NCBI GenBank assembly: GCA_910583735.1
Contig: CAJTXS010000009.1
Span: 1-52,567 of the forward strand
DNA length: 52,567 bases
Source of the DNA: an uncultured Christensenella sp.
Lineage (GTDB): Bacteria > Bacillota > Clostridia > Christensenellales > UBA3700
Reading direction: 5' to 3'
Part shown: piece after piece, positions 1 to 8,370 of the stretch
Position numbering within the stretch: position 1 is the first letter of the stretch
Layout of the letters: every line of letters starts with the position of its first letter
Made by a program: the position numbers and the translations under genes
Notes under the pieces: generated by a model
What the model saw: the letters and a program-made list of their open reading frames with translations, nothing else
The model's database searches: none
Told to the model about the DNA's origin: nothing

Positions 1-151
1 GATCACGCACGGAAAAATTACGAGGAAATATATGGATTTTCGCCTATTTCCGCGGTATAATATTGACTTATAGAGGACTTTAAGCTAAAATATTAATACG
101 ATTAATGGCTACATGTCGTAAAAATGATCATCAATTATACTAATACATGTA

Positions 152-180
152 CAAAATTAAGGCGGCTGACAAGCCGCCTT
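152..180 (-). terminator. Intrinsic terminator of the ABC exporter operon
   Basis: Nine-base-pair perfect stem (AAGGCGGCT / AGCCGCCTT, 159-167 and 172-180) with a 4-nt loop. Read on the minus strand it is followed by TAATTTTG. It lies about 110 nt past the permease stop. The plus-strand side is AT-rich rather than T-rich, so minus is the likelier direction. Confidence 0.65.
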
Positions 181-291
181 ATATATTAAAATTTAAGCAG
201 TAATCTATCGATTAAACAAAATAAATTAACCTATTCCGACACATATAACAGACAATTATATACTTGTTATCGCCGCGTTAATGAATGCAGA

Positions 292-1230
292 TTACTGCTT
301 CTTAGCCTTTAATTTACCCTTAACGACGCGTATAAGCATAGGCGCGAAGAGCCACACGAGCAGTATCGCTACGGTAATACCTGCAAGTATTGCAGCAGAC
401 GTCTGCGCCGAGATAGCATTGCCGAAGCAATTTACCTTGACGGAATAGCCCCCTGCCAGTTCACTCACGGCAGCCTCGGGCAGATAGTCCCCTGCATATT
501 CGAGCACTCCGCCCATAAACAGGTCTCTGAACACTCCTGCCGAATATGTGCCCGGGATAAAGCATGCCGCATATTCTACACCTTTGCCAAGCATGGGCAG
601 AGGTATGTACGCGCCCATAAAGAAGCCTATTGCCGCGCTGATAATACCTGTGAATGCTCCTACGGCGTTAGTAGACTTAAAGGGCGCGAGTATCAAATTC
701 ATAAGAATAGAAGCGGACAAAGTCGACAATACCGTAATGCCCAATACGGCGAACACATCCAATACCGTAAGATACCAGCCAGTCGCCGCAAGATAGATTA
801 ATCCTATCATCTCCACTATCAGACAGATTACCGTCGTAATTGCGAATGTAGATATCAAGTATGCTGTCTTAATAAGCGCTTTAGGCACGGGAGATGCTAC
901 ATAATCGTTGATTATCCCTTTCTCCTTATCCGCGACGACAATGGTGGCGGAGCTCAACGCGACCGTGATGCACGACACGCTCATTACGCCAGCAATCATC
1001 CAGCCGTTGACGAAGGCATTGATTGCCTTAATATCTATACTGCCTTCGGGGAGCATGGATATAATAGATTCCTTCTGCGTATCGCCAAGGAACAGTACAT
1101 ACAACAGCAGCACAATCAACGGAGCAAGCAGGGACATGAATACGAGCATCTTGTCCTTAAGAAATATCTTAAAATTCCTTGTAACGAGTTGCGCCGTCAC
1201 TTTAGCGCCATAAGATAATCTTCCTCTCAT
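292..1230 (-). CDS. ABC-2 type transporter permease (DrrB-like)
   Basis: 312-aa integral membrane protein, the membrane half of an ABC exporter. About six hydrophobic segments are visible (roughly 29-48, 75-100, 120-148, 155-183, 190-215, 278-302). After the second comes DKEKGIINDYVASP, which resembles the cytoplasmic coupling segment of ABC-2 permeases (usually E-x-E/K-x-G-T...sPv). The ATG overlaps the stop of the ATPase gene by 4 nt, so the two are translationally coupled and surely partners. The pair resembles DrrAB drug and polyketide exporters, but the substrate cannot be read from sequence; lipid, antibiotic or peptide export are all possible. No regulator gene adjoins. Confidence 0.88.
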   Translation of the reverse strand: MRGRLSYGAKVTAQLVTRNFKIFLKDKMLVFMSLLAPLIVLLLYVLFLGDTQKESIISMLPEGSIDIKAINAFVNGWMIAGVMSVSCITVALSSATIVVADKEKGIINDYVASPVPKALIKTAYLISTFAITTVICLIVEMIGLIYLAATGWYLTVLDVFAVLGITVLSTLSASILMNLILAPFKSTNAVGAFTGIISAAIGFFMGAYIPLPMLGKGVEYAACFIPGTYSAGVFRDLFMGGVLEYAGDYLPEAAVSELAGGYSVKVNCFGNAISAQTSAAILAGITVAILLVWLFAPMLIRVVKGKLKAKKQ

Positions 1231-2147
1231 AATCCGCCTCCCGCCAGTGTCTTACCCGTGACGTTAAGGAATACGTCGTCCATATCGCCCTTGATAATTT
1301 CGTAATCTTCCATATCTTTAGGACAGGAATTAACCCATTTCTTAATATCTTCCGCAGACGATATCTTGACCCTATAGCAGTTGTTGACATATTCGGCTTG
1401 AGGGAAAAGCGCTCGAACTTTACTCTCTATACCCTCGCCTTCGGAATATATCTTGATATATGTGCCCGAATACCTGTTCTTTAACTCGACAGGCGTACCG
1501 CTTGCAGCTACTAATCCGCTATCGAGGATAATCACATCGTCGGCTCCGCCGGCCTCTTCCATATAATGAGTAGTGAGGAATACCGTCATGTCGCGCTCGC
1601 TGCGCAGCTTATCTATAACAGACCATACGCTCTTCCTCGTCTGAGGGTCAAGTCCAGTAGTCGGCTCGTCAAGTATCAAGAGTTTGGGCTCGTTAAGTAA
1701 GCCTCTTGCGATATCGACGCGTCTCTTCTGCCCTCCGCTGAGCTTGCCGTACGGACGCGAGATGATGTCCTCGAGCGATAATACATTAGTTACAAAGTCG
1801 AATGTACTTCTGAACTTCTCGCCTGTGATGCCGTATAGCGCAGCGCGACACTTGAGATTATCCTTAACGCTCAGTCTCTCATCCAATACCGACTGCTGAA
1901 ATACTATGCCTGTAATCTTCTTGATATCTTCGACATGACTGTCGATATCCAAGCCGTCGACTTTGACCATGCCGCTATCTTTCTTAATAATGGAACATAT
2001 TATATTGATGGTGGTGGACTTGCCTGCCCCGTTAAGCCCGAGAAAAGCAAATAAACTGCCGCGCTTAACATTAAAGCTAATCCCGTCCACAGCCTTGACG
2101 TTGCCATAGCTCTTATGTAAATCTATAATCTCTATAATATTATCCAT
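1227..2147 (-). CDS. ABC transporter ATP-binding protein (DrrA-like)
   Basis: 306-aa ATPase that powers the adjoining ABC-2 permease. In the chosen protein: Walker A GLNGAGKST at about 37-45, Q-loop in VFQQS near 83, signature LSGGQKRR at about 136-143, Walker B LLILDEP at 156-162 and the switch histidine in TTHYMEEA near 194. Residues after about 215 form the usual accessory C-terminal domain of DrrA/CcmA-like ATPases. The ATG at 2147 is chosen over a GTG two codons upstream because AGAGGTG lies just before it and that GTG is part of this Shine-Dalgarno. It is first in a two-gene operon with a candidate promoter at 2172-2199. Confidence 0.9.
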   Translation of the reverse strand: MDNIIEIIDLHKSYGNVKAVDGISFNVKRGSLFAFLGLNGAGKSTTINIICSIIKKDSGMVKVDGLDIDSHVEDIKKITGIVFQQSVLDERLSVKDNLKCRAALYGITGEKFRSTFDFVTNVLSLEDIISRPYGKLSGGQKRRVDIARGLLNEPKLLILDEPTTGLDPQTRKSVWSVIDKLRSERDMTVFLTTHYMEEAGGADDVIILDSGLVAASGTPVELKNRYSGTYIKIYSEGEGIESKVRALFPQAEYVNNCYRVKISSAEDIKKWVNSCPKDMEDYEIIKGDMDDVFLNVTGKTLAGGGL

Positions 2148-2171
2148 AAGCACCTCTAATATAACCTATAG

Positions 2172-2199
2172 TCTATACCTGCAATTATAATTAAGTCAA
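2172..2199 (-). promoter_or_regulatory. Candidate sigma-A promoter of the ABC exporter operon
   Basis: Minus-strand TTGACT (2194-2199), 16-nt spacer, TATAGA (2172-2177), about 25 nt upstream of the ATPase start. TAGACT with an 18-nt spacer is an alternative -10, so the exact register is uncertain. Confidence 0.5.
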
Positions 2200-2237
2200 A
2201 TGCTTTATCATTATTGCATCTTTGTTTTATATAAGGA

Positions 2238-2269
2238 AATAAAAAAAGACGCCCCGATAAAGAGCGCCT
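2238..2269 (-). terminator. Intrinsic terminator downstream of the sialyltransferase-like gene
   Basis: On the minus strand AGGCGCTC pairs with GGGCGTCT (8 bp including two G-U pairs), with a loop of about six bases, followed at once by TTTTTTTATT. It begins 20 nt after the stop at 2289 and separates this gene from the ABC operon. Confidence 0.75.
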
Positions 2270-2288
2270 CTTAATATTGATCAATTAA

Positions 2289-3827
2289 TTATTGAACATT
2301 CTTCCAAAAGAACTTGGGACTTCCGAATACTCCGCTGTCGTAGAGCTGCTTAGTAAGGACAGACAGCGACGACGCATCTTTAGCTATAAAGAACTTGGTA
2401 TTGCCCTGCGGTACGGACATGAACAGCGAGGAATCAAATCCGCCCATAGCCACATCGGAATATACCCACGAAATAACTTCCATAGGCAGCCTACCGGGTA
2501 AAATCTTAACGCCGTTGTCGCTGAGCCACTTAGCGGTGAGCGAACCCTCCGCAGGCAATGCAGCCGAGGGGTGGGGCTTATATAAGAGATTATAGCCCTG
2601 ATACTCGTTGCCTATGCGAGCCAACAGATCAGCAAACTCCGCGTCGGTAAAGGACCCCGTAAAGGGATTGGTGCCGGTAATAATCAGATAATCGCCCTCT
2701 TGGTCAAAGTACTTTGTATCAAACTCCGCTTTATCGAAGTTGACTAATTCCAAGAAATAGGCTTTCTGCTCATCGCTAAGCTTACGATACATCTCGTCGG
2801 GCTCCATCTTGGGCATATGAGCCTTATCGATTTCTGCCTGCACGCGTGCATCTTCGGAACGCAACGATTCGGGATAAGCGCACCACAGCTCGGTGTTGTC
2901 GCGCTGCGCCGCCATAATAGCCATCTGCGAAAACTGGGCATCGCCGTAATAGTGCGAGCCGACCTTAGTGCCCTCATACTCAATATAGAATCTGCCGTTA
3001 TCCTCGCGCACGTATTCACCTGCGACAGCCTTCTCCGTTACACCGTCATAAATTTTGCGGTTGGCTTCCCATATACTCCACGCGCCGTTCTCTCTATAAG
3101 GGAATGCAGTATTATATGTCCACGAGCCGTCGGATACGAGTTTAACCTCATAACGGTCGCTCGGTATATTATGCTGTACGAATGTAAAGAGCTCTATCTG
3201 ATTGAAAGCATCGTTGAGGAAGAGTCTGAAATAGCTGTATTGATAGTTCTTAGCTATACCTACAGCCATACCTTTTGCAAAGGTAAGATTGATATCTTCC
3301 GCGCCGTTCTCCGAATATATAAATCTATCTTTATCGAGCGCATCCATATTGATAGTGTCTTTACGTGTGAAAGTTAAGATGGATTTGTAATTATTACTCG
3401 CCATATCCAAGGCACAGTACAAGACGGGCAAAGTCGCGTTGACGCAATAGACATTGTAAATATTACGTACCTCAACCTTTCTCATGAACATGCCTTCATT
3501 GCCGGCAGCATCTTTAACCTTATAAGCAAGCTCATAGTCTCCGCACTGATTAAAAGTAATTTTATTGCCTACTCTGTTAACATTGGACGGCAAGTCTACA
3601 ACAATACCTGCGCTGACATCTTTCTCATTGCCCGAGCCGTCCACATCCGTAGCCTTTACTCCCGCAAAAAGGTCCAACGACTCGCTCTCTCTATCCATAA
3701 ACACGGTATCGAGCCCTGTTATGACAGGAGTAGTGTCATCGGCAGGCGTCTTATTACACGCACATAGCGCTACAACGAATATAGCTAAAATCGTGAATAA
3801 AACTAATTTTTTTACATTTTTTGTCAT
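2289..3827 (-). CDS. GT80-like sialyltransferase, lipoprotein with N-terminal Ig-like domain
   Basis: 512 aa from the chosen ATG. The N-terminus is a lipoprotein signal peptide with lipobox L-C-A-C (acylated Cys24). Residues about 35-122 form an Ig-like beta-sandwich ending VKDAAGNEG...VEVRN, and the rest resembles family GT80 sialyltransferases, which move sialic acid from CMP-sialic acid to galactosides. Seen here: YNVYCVNATLPVL opening the first Rossmann domain; S-D-G at 232-234 (family motif D/E-D/E-G, catalytic Asp233); KLSDEQKAYFLELVNFDK; IITGTNPF; K-P-H-P with His419; P-M-E with Glu450; and G-F-D-S-S-L-F with the Ser466/467 pair. These are the family's expected catalytic and CMP-binding residues in the right order. 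Photobacterium GT80 enzymes share the lipobox and Ig-like domain. The ATG at 3827 has GGGAGG upstream; earlier in-frame ATGs fall inside the promoter. Donor-synthesis genes (neuA/B/C) are not in the window. The acceptor is unknown. Confidence 0.82.
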   Translation of the reverse strand: MTKNVKKLVLFTILAIFVVALCACNKTPADDTTPVITGLDTVFMDRESESLDLFAGVKATDVDGSGNEKDVSAGIVVDLPSNVNRVGNKITFNQCGDYELAYKVKDAAGNEGMFMRKVEVRNIYNVYCVNATLPVLYCALDMASNNYKSILTFTRKDTINMDALDKDRFIYSENGAEDINLTFAKGMAVGIAKNYQYSYFRLFLNDAFNQIELFTFVQHNIPSDRYEVKLVSDGSWTYNTAFPYRENGAWSIWEANRKIYDGVTEKAVAGEYVREDNGRFYIEYEGTKVGSHYYGDAQFSQMAIMAAQRDNTELWCAYPESLRSEDARVQAEIDKAHMPKMEPDEMYRKLSDEQKAYFLELVNFDKAEFDTKYFDQEGDYLIITGTNPFTGSFTDAEFADLLARIGNEYQGYNLLYKPHPSAALPAEGSLTAKWLSDNGVKILPGRLPMEVISWVYSDVAMGGFDSSLFMSVPQGNTKFFIAKDASSLSVLTKQLYDSGVFGSPKFFWKNVQ

Positions 3828-3852
3828 AAAATACTTTCCTCCCTTTATAATC

Positions 3853-3881
3853 AGCATAGACTGATCCCCGCCCCTTGTCAA
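3853..3881 (-). promoter_or_regulatory. Sigma-A promoter of the sialyltransferase-like gene
   Basis: Perfect -35 TTGACA (3876-3881), 17-nt GC-rich spacer, -10 TATGCT (3853-3858) on the minus strand, then GGGAGG and the ATG at 3827. Its position rules out the in-frame upstream ATGs as starts. Confidence 0.75.
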
Positions 3882-3997
3882 GCGAAACCTTGGTCTATGT
3901 CATAAAAATGTAAAATTATACATAATTATGTAAATAAAACAATATATCTGTAAATATTATATGAATTAATATAATTATTATAATATATAAAATAATA

Positions 3998-4028
3998 TAA
4001 AGAAAAATACGGCGGTTAGACCGCCGTA
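3998..4028 (-). terminator. Intrinsic terminator after the flavodiiron-rubredoxin operon
   Basis: Perfect 9-bp stem TACGGCGGT / ACCGCCGTA (4008-4016, 4020-4028) with a 3-nt loop, followed on the minus strand by TTTTTCTTT. It lies about 22 nt past the rubredoxin stop. Confidence 0.88.
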
Positions 4029-4050
4029 CCGATTAAGTAAAATCGTATAA

Positions 4051-4206
4051 TTATTCCTCAACGAAGCTGTCTTTGCCTACGCCGCAAAGAGGACACAAAA
4101 AGTCATCGCTGACATCTGCCCATGCAGTTCCTGCAGCGATACCTGCGTCGGGATCGCCTACCGACTCGTCATACACATAGCCGCATACTTCACATACATA
4201 TCTCAT
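4051..4206 (-). CDS. Rubredoxin
   Basis: 51-aa soluble iron-sulfur protein. The two knuckles C5-x-x-C8-G-Y and C38-P-L-C41-G hold a single Fe(SCys)4 centre; the interior W29 and aromatic Y3, Y10, Y12 and F36 are typical of classical rubredoxins, whose usual length is 50-54 aa. It carries single electrons in the cytoplasm, most likely to the flavodiiron protein encoded 17 nt upstream in the same operon. A strong AGGAGGT precedes the ATG. Its partner already has a C-terminal rubredoxin domain, so the free copy may serve other acceptors or act as a shuttle from an NADH:rubredoxin reductase that is not in the window. Confidence 0.95.
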   Translation of the reverse strand: MRYVCEVCGYVYDESVGDPDAGIAAGTAWADVSDDFLCPLCGVGKDSFVEE

Positions 4207-4223
4207 ATCTATTACCTCCTAAT

Positions 4224-6059
4224 TTATTTTAACGGCTCGAAATCATCTGCGCCGTGCTTACAAAGCGGACAAATATAATCGCTCGGCAAGCTATCGCCTT
4301 CGTATACATATCCGCATATTTTACATACATAACCTTTTTTCTTTTCGGCAGCGACCGCGGGCTTAGGCTTGACATTGTCGAAATAATAATCGTATGTCAC
4401 AGACTTCTCCGCCCCAAGCGTCTTAGCCTCTGTCACTTCCGCAATAAACATCGTATGCGTGCCCAAATCTATACTCTGGATAACTTTGCCCGATATCATT
4501 GCATTGACATTGCTATTAAGATAAGCAAGTCCGTTATCCGAATAGGATATATCCGTCCTGCCCGTTATCTTGTCCGCATCTCTTCCGCTGACAAAGCCAA
4601 AGTCCTTGTATGTCTCAAAGGGCGCGTTAACAGTTAGGATAGAAAGGTTAAACTCTTTAGTCTGCTTTATCTGATCGTGAGTATAGCCGCTCTTATTGAC
4701 CGTAACGGCAATCTTCTTAGGGGTGTCCGTAACCTGCGCTACAGCATTGACTATACAGCCGTTGTGCTTATCCGTCTTAGCCGTGAGCACATAAAGACCG
4801 TAGCCTATCTTGAACATAGCATTATTGTCAACTTTATCGGATGTGACAACAGGCTCGGACTTGAATTCCGCAGCTATCGTCTCGGCAAGAAGCTCGAGAG
4901 CGGACTCAGTACTTTCCTTAACCGACGACTTTACAGTAACCGTATCGCCGATAAAGCGCGTCCCGCCCAATTTCGACAGCGCTTCTCTCATCAAGTTTCC
5001 CGATGTGGGCGCCCAAGAGCCGTTCTCAATCAATGCGATATTCCTGCCCTTGAGATTGTGAGCTACGATATCGTTGATAAGATTCTCCATATTAACGAAT
5101 ATGCCGGCGTTATACGTAGTAGATGCAAATACTATGTGGCTGTACTTAAAAGCTTCCGATACTATATAAGACGCATGCGTAACAGACACATCGTACATCG
5201 CTATATTCTTAACGCCCTTTTCGCTGAGTTTATTGGCAAGGATGCTCGCTGCATTCTCCGTATTGCCGTAGACGGAAGCATATGCAATCAACACGCCGGA
5301 CACTTCGGGAGTATAAGTGCTCCATTTGTTGTATTTGTCAATGAACCAATTAATATTTTTTCTCCACACATAGCCGTGCAAAGGACATATCATATCTACT
5401 TTGACAGTTGACGCCTTCTTGAGCGCAGCCTGAACCTGCACGCCGTATTTACCGACAATATTGGTATAATACCTACGCGCATCATCCAGCTTAGTGTGCT
5501 TAAAGTCCACTTCGTCGGCGAATATACTGCCGTCTATAGCACCGAAAGTACCGAACGCATCTGCCGAGTACAATACTCTGTCCGTAGCGTCATACGTCAT
5601 CATAACTTCGGGCCAATGCACCATGGGGGTATTGACGAAAGTCAATTTATGCCTGCCGATATCGAGAATCTCGCCTTCCTTAACAACTTTTACTCTGCTG
5701 TCGACATCGAAGCCGAAATATTGCTTCATCATAGCAACTGTCTTGACATTGGCTACCAATACGGTATCGGGATAACGCATTGCGAACTCCTCTACCGTAG
5801 AAGCATGGTCGGGCTCCATATGATTGATGATCAGATAGTGCGGAGCCTTACCGCCCGTCACATACGCGATATTCTCAAAATATTGCGAAGAGACCGATTT
5901 ATCTACGGTGTCGAGCACTGTAATTTTGTCGTCAATAATAATGTATGAATTGTAAGATACTCCCGAAGGGATGGGATAAACATTCTCAAATAATGCAAGT
6001 CTGCGGTCATTGCCGCCTATCCAAAAAGTGTCCTCGGATATCCTTCTTACGCAATGCAT
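4224..6059 (-). CDS. Four-module flavodiiron protein (MBL-flavodoxin-flavin reductase-rubredoxin)
   Basis: 611-aa enzyme that reduces O2 to water, or NO to N2O, to protect an anaerobe. Domains from the chosen ATG: beta-lactamase-like diiron domain (about 1-248) with ligands H80-x-E82-x-D84-H85, H148, D167 and H228; flavodoxin domain (about 254-395) with the FMN loop AYASVYGNTE; flavin-reductase-like split-barrel domain (about 415-560); and a C-terminal rubredoxin (about 575-611, C579-x-x-C582 and C597-x-x-C600). Having both a flavin reductase module and a rubredoxin on one core is uncommon: simple FDPs stop after the flavodoxin domain. This could let one chain take electrons from NAD(P)H/flavin and from rubredoxin. 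The ATG at 6059 is chosen over an in-frame TTG at 6065 because AGGAGG lies 7 nt before it. A promoter lies at 6093-6121. Confidence 0.93.
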   Translation of the reverse strand: MHCVRRISEDTFWIGGNDRRLALFENVYPIPSGVSYNSYIIIDDKITVLDTVDKSVSSQYFENIAYVTGGKAPHYLIINHMEPDHASTVEEFAMRYPDTVLVANVKTVAMMKQYFGFDVDSRVKVVKEGEILDIGRHKLTFVNTPMVHWPEVMMTYDATDRVLYSADAFGTFGAIDGSIFADEVDFKHTKLDDARRYYTNIVGKYGVQVQAALKKASTVKVDMICPLHGYVWRKNINWFIDKYNKWSTYTPEVSGVLIAYASVYGNTENAASILANKLSEKGVKNIAMYDVSVTHASYIVSEAFKYSHIVFASTTYNAGIFVNMENLINDIVAHNLKGRNIALIENGSWAPTSGNLMREALSKLGGTRFIGDTVTVKSSVKESTESALELLAETIAAEFKSEPVVTSDKVDNNAMFKIGYGLYVLTAKTDKHNGCIVNAVAQVTDTPKKIAVTVNKSGYTHDQIKQTKEFNLSILTVNAPFETYKDFGFVSGRDADKITGRTDISYSDNGLAYLNSNVNAMISGKVIQSIDLGTHTMFIAEVTEAKTLGAEKSVTYDYYFDNVKPKPAVAAEKKKGYVCKICGYVYEGDSLPSDYICPLCKHGADDFEPLK

Positions 6060-6092
6060 AAGCAATCCTCCTTAATAGCTCTCGTACTTTTA

Positions 6093-6121
6093 ATTATAGC
6101 AAGTAATCGCTGTCTTAGCAA
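6093..6121 (-). promoter_or_regulatory. Sigma-A promoter of the flavodiiron operon
   Basis: Minus-strand TTGCTA (6116-6121), 17-nt spacer, perfect TATAAT (6093-6098). The predicted start is about 25-30 nt before the ATG at 6059 with AAGGAGG between. No clear operator repeat is seen around it. Confidence 0.75.
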
Positions 6122-6357
6122 TTATTATATAATAATTATTATAGCAATATATGTCGCACATGCAACATACATATTTTATCTATTGATATCTGAATCGACA
6201 TGGATAATATTAATATAGGCTATTAAAAATTGTAAATTCTTTTGTAAATATGATTTTGTGATATTGTATACATAGTTGCTTTATTAATATACAATTTTGC
6301 AATTATTAAAGCTATAATTAAACGTAAATATTTAGATCATCCGCTATTCAAATACCT

Positions 6358-6669
6358 TTATCGAGCGTCGCTCCACTTCGCATACGCATTGCAATATCCG
6401 TCCTGAGCGACCTTAGCAATAGAATTCTTATCCAACAGCAACTCTTCTCCCGAATATTCGATATACCAGCCTACGAAGTTATAGCCCTCCCTCGACGGCA
6501 TAGGCAATACTATCTCTTCTTCTACTACGGATACCGTAATCTTGTCTATTGCATTGCCTCCCCTGCTGTCGAAATTAATAATCAGATATCTGTCGCAACT
6601 GTTGCATGCAGAAATTATTCCCACAACGGAAACTGCCAGCAATGCAGCGATAGCAATATTAACAGCCAT
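6358..6669 (-). CDS. Small lipoprotein with one InlB B-repeat-like (Flg_new) domain
   Basis: 103 aa. A lipoprotein signal peptide ends in lipobox I-S-A-C (acylated Cys22), then about 75 residues match a single Listeria-Bacteroides (InlB B) repeat: INFDSRGG near the start, a central LPMPSREGYNFVGWY, and YAKW near the end. The repeat is a beta-grasp-like module of surface proteins, usually found in tandem within large wall-anchored proteins; here it stands alone as a membrane-tethered unit. The start has GGAGGTG upstream. The gene stands alone, between the flavodiiron gene and an MFS gene on the same strand. Its function is unknown; binding of a surface ligand or a structural role is only a guess. 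Confidence 0.8.
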   Translation of the reverse strand: MAVNIAIAALLAVSVVGIISACNSCDRYLIINFDSRGGNAIDKITVSVVEEEIVLPMPSREGYNFVGWYIEYSGEELLLDKNSIAKVAQDGYCNAYAKWSDAR

Positions 6670-6839
6670 ATATTCACCTCCGCAATTTGACTTTATTATT
6701 ATATTCGAATATATGACTGATTACTCTTAATGCTTAAAATTGTTTTACTTTATTGGAAATAATTAATATTAATACCGCTCAATTCGACAAAATTTTATTC
6801 ATAGCCGGATATGTGTAGATAATAAAATATCTGATAAGA

Positions 6840-8078
6840 TTATTTCTTAACTGCGCCGTCGTCGAGCTCTTTGGGCATTAGTTTCTTTGACTTTTTAACA
6901 GATAAATTCAATATTGTAACTACGATTATGATTACTGTCGGAAAGACTATAGACAGCGATAATCCGACCTTTAAGTCATCGCCGAGCGCACTCGACAGAG
7001 CGCCGACAGCCGTAGGTCCCAGCATACAGCCCATATCGCCGAATAGCGCTAATAAAGCAAACATCGTCGTACCGCCGCCCTTAATGCTGTCTGCGGCAAG
7101 GCTGAATGTGCCCGGCCAAAATATGCCTACGGAAAAGCCGCATAGAGAACATCCCACCAGAGAAAGCGCAGGTATCGGGGAAAATACTACCAGCAAGTAG
7201 GATATTACGCACAATACAGCGCCTATCATCATAAATGTAGTAAGATTGATTTTATCGCTTAATTTCGCATATCCTACCCTCGAAATACCCATACATACGG
7301 CAAAGAGACACGGACCGAGTATATCTCCTACTGTTTTGGATACCCCCAATCCCTTCTCTGCGAATGCCGACGCCCATTGACTCATGGCAAGCTCCGACGC
7401 GCCTGCGCATAAGATCAATATTGCCGTCAGCCAAAATATCTTGTTTTTCATAAGTGAAATTATTTTACATCTCTCGCCATCTTCGTCCGACTTGACGAGC
7501 GGCACGAATATGAAATATACTGCGTTGAAGGCAGGAATGATAGCCCATATAATGGCAAGCAATCTCCACTTTTCTATTCCGACAGCTATAAAAAATACGC
7601 TTGAGAGCGCAATTACCGCCACGCTTCCCCAGCAATAAAATGAGTGAAGTAAGCTCATAGCTGCGGACTTTTTCTTAGTAGGACAGGATTCGACTATCGG
7701 AGAGATACAGACCTCGATCAAGCCTCCGCCTATGGCATACATTACAACGCAAATCAAGATACCCGCATAATTGCCGCCGATTAAATTTGGCAGCCAAGCC
7801 AGCCCCGACAAGCCGGCCGCGCATAATACGTGAGCTATTATCATAGATATTCTGTAGCCGATTTTGTCTACCAACTTACTTGCTATCGCGTCTACCGAAA
7901 GTTGAATAATAAAGTTGAGCGTTACAATAAGCGTTATCTTAGTAAAATCTATGGAAAATTCTTGCGTAAATCTGATAAATAACAGAGGTACGAAGCAATT
8001 TACAATTGCCTGCACTACATAACCTATATAACTCGCAGCTAAGGTGTTATTGTAACTTTTCAACCTGTACATTGTCAT
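6840..8078 (-). CDS. MFS transporter (12 membrane segments)
   Basis: 412-aa inner-membrane carrier of the major facilitator superfamily, with about 12 hydrophobic helices in two halves joined by a charged loop (VKSDEDGERCKIISLMKNK, about 197-215). The loop between helices 2 and 3 has KLVDKIGYRIS, close to the MFS motif G-x-x-x-D-R-x-G-R-R but weak. Helix composition and GGGLIEVCISPIVES near helix 4 resemble the FucP/FHS-like sugar carriers, but the substrate cannot be assigned. No Shine-Dalgarno is visible: TATAAT ends 1 nt before the first ATG and a second ATG follows two codons later, so the start may be the second ATG on a leaderless mRNA. It lies downstream of tRNA-Gly(CCC) on the same strand. 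Confidence 0.85.
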   Translation of the reverse strand: MTMYRLKSYNNTLAASYIGYVVQAIVNCFVPLLFIRFTQEFSIDFTKITLIVTLNFIIQLSVDAIASKLVDKIGYRISMIIAHVLCAAGLSGLAWLPNLIGGNYAGILICVVMYAIGGGLIEVCISPIVESCPTKKKSAAMSLLHSFYCWGSVAVIALSSVFFIAVGIEKWRLLAIIWAIIPAFNAVYFIFVPLVKSDEDGERCKIISLMKNKIFWLTAILILCAGASELAMSQWASAFAEKGLGVSKTVGDILGPCLFAVCMGISRVGYAKLSDKINLTTFMMIGAVLCVISYLLVVFSPIPALSLVGCSLCGFSVGIFWPGTFSLAADSIKGGGTTMFALLALFGDMGCMLGPTAVGALSSALGDDLKVGLSLSIVFPTVIIIVVTILNLSVKKSKKLMPKELDDGAVKK

Positions 8079-8200
8079 TATTATAGCATTTAATTTACGG
8101 AAATAAGGTTTTTTAACACTGCAAAAGCAATTAAAATAATCAAACTTCTACAATTGATTACGGATAGACCAGAATATTGAATAATCTGAATATAAAGAAA

Positions 8201-8274
8201 TGGAGCGGGCGATGGGAATCGAACCCACAACCTAAGCTTGGGAAGCTCATGTTTTACCACTAAACTACGCCCGC
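8201..8274 (-). tRNA. tRNA-Gly (anticodon CCC)
   Basis: 74 nt including encoded CCA. Acceptor GCGGGCG / CGCCCGC, D arm GUUU...AAAC, anticodon stem UGAGC / GCUUA with loop UUCCCAA (anticodon CCC), and a T arm with GGGUUCGAUUCCC. All four arms pair. Confidence 0.96.
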
Positions 8275-8282
8275 AACTATTA

Positions 8283-8288
8283 ATTATA
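8283..8288 (-). promoter_or_regulatory. Candidate -10 box of tRNA-Gly(CCC)
   Basis: Perfect TATAAT on the minus strand 8 nt upstream of the tRNA 5' end. No good -35 at 16-18 nt; a TGGACA lies 20 nt upstream of it. Confidence 0.4.
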
Positions 8289-8370
8289 CTATCACTTTCC
8301 GCTCTGCATGTCCAGCGTACATCGACAGATAACATTTGTATCGCGATATAGACAAGCAGAGCTATTTTGA

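Noticed and set aside
27..75. Short plus-strand ORF with a purine-rich stretch before its ATG
   Set aside because: Only about 13 codons, no promoter or conservation evidence, and nothing to support expression.
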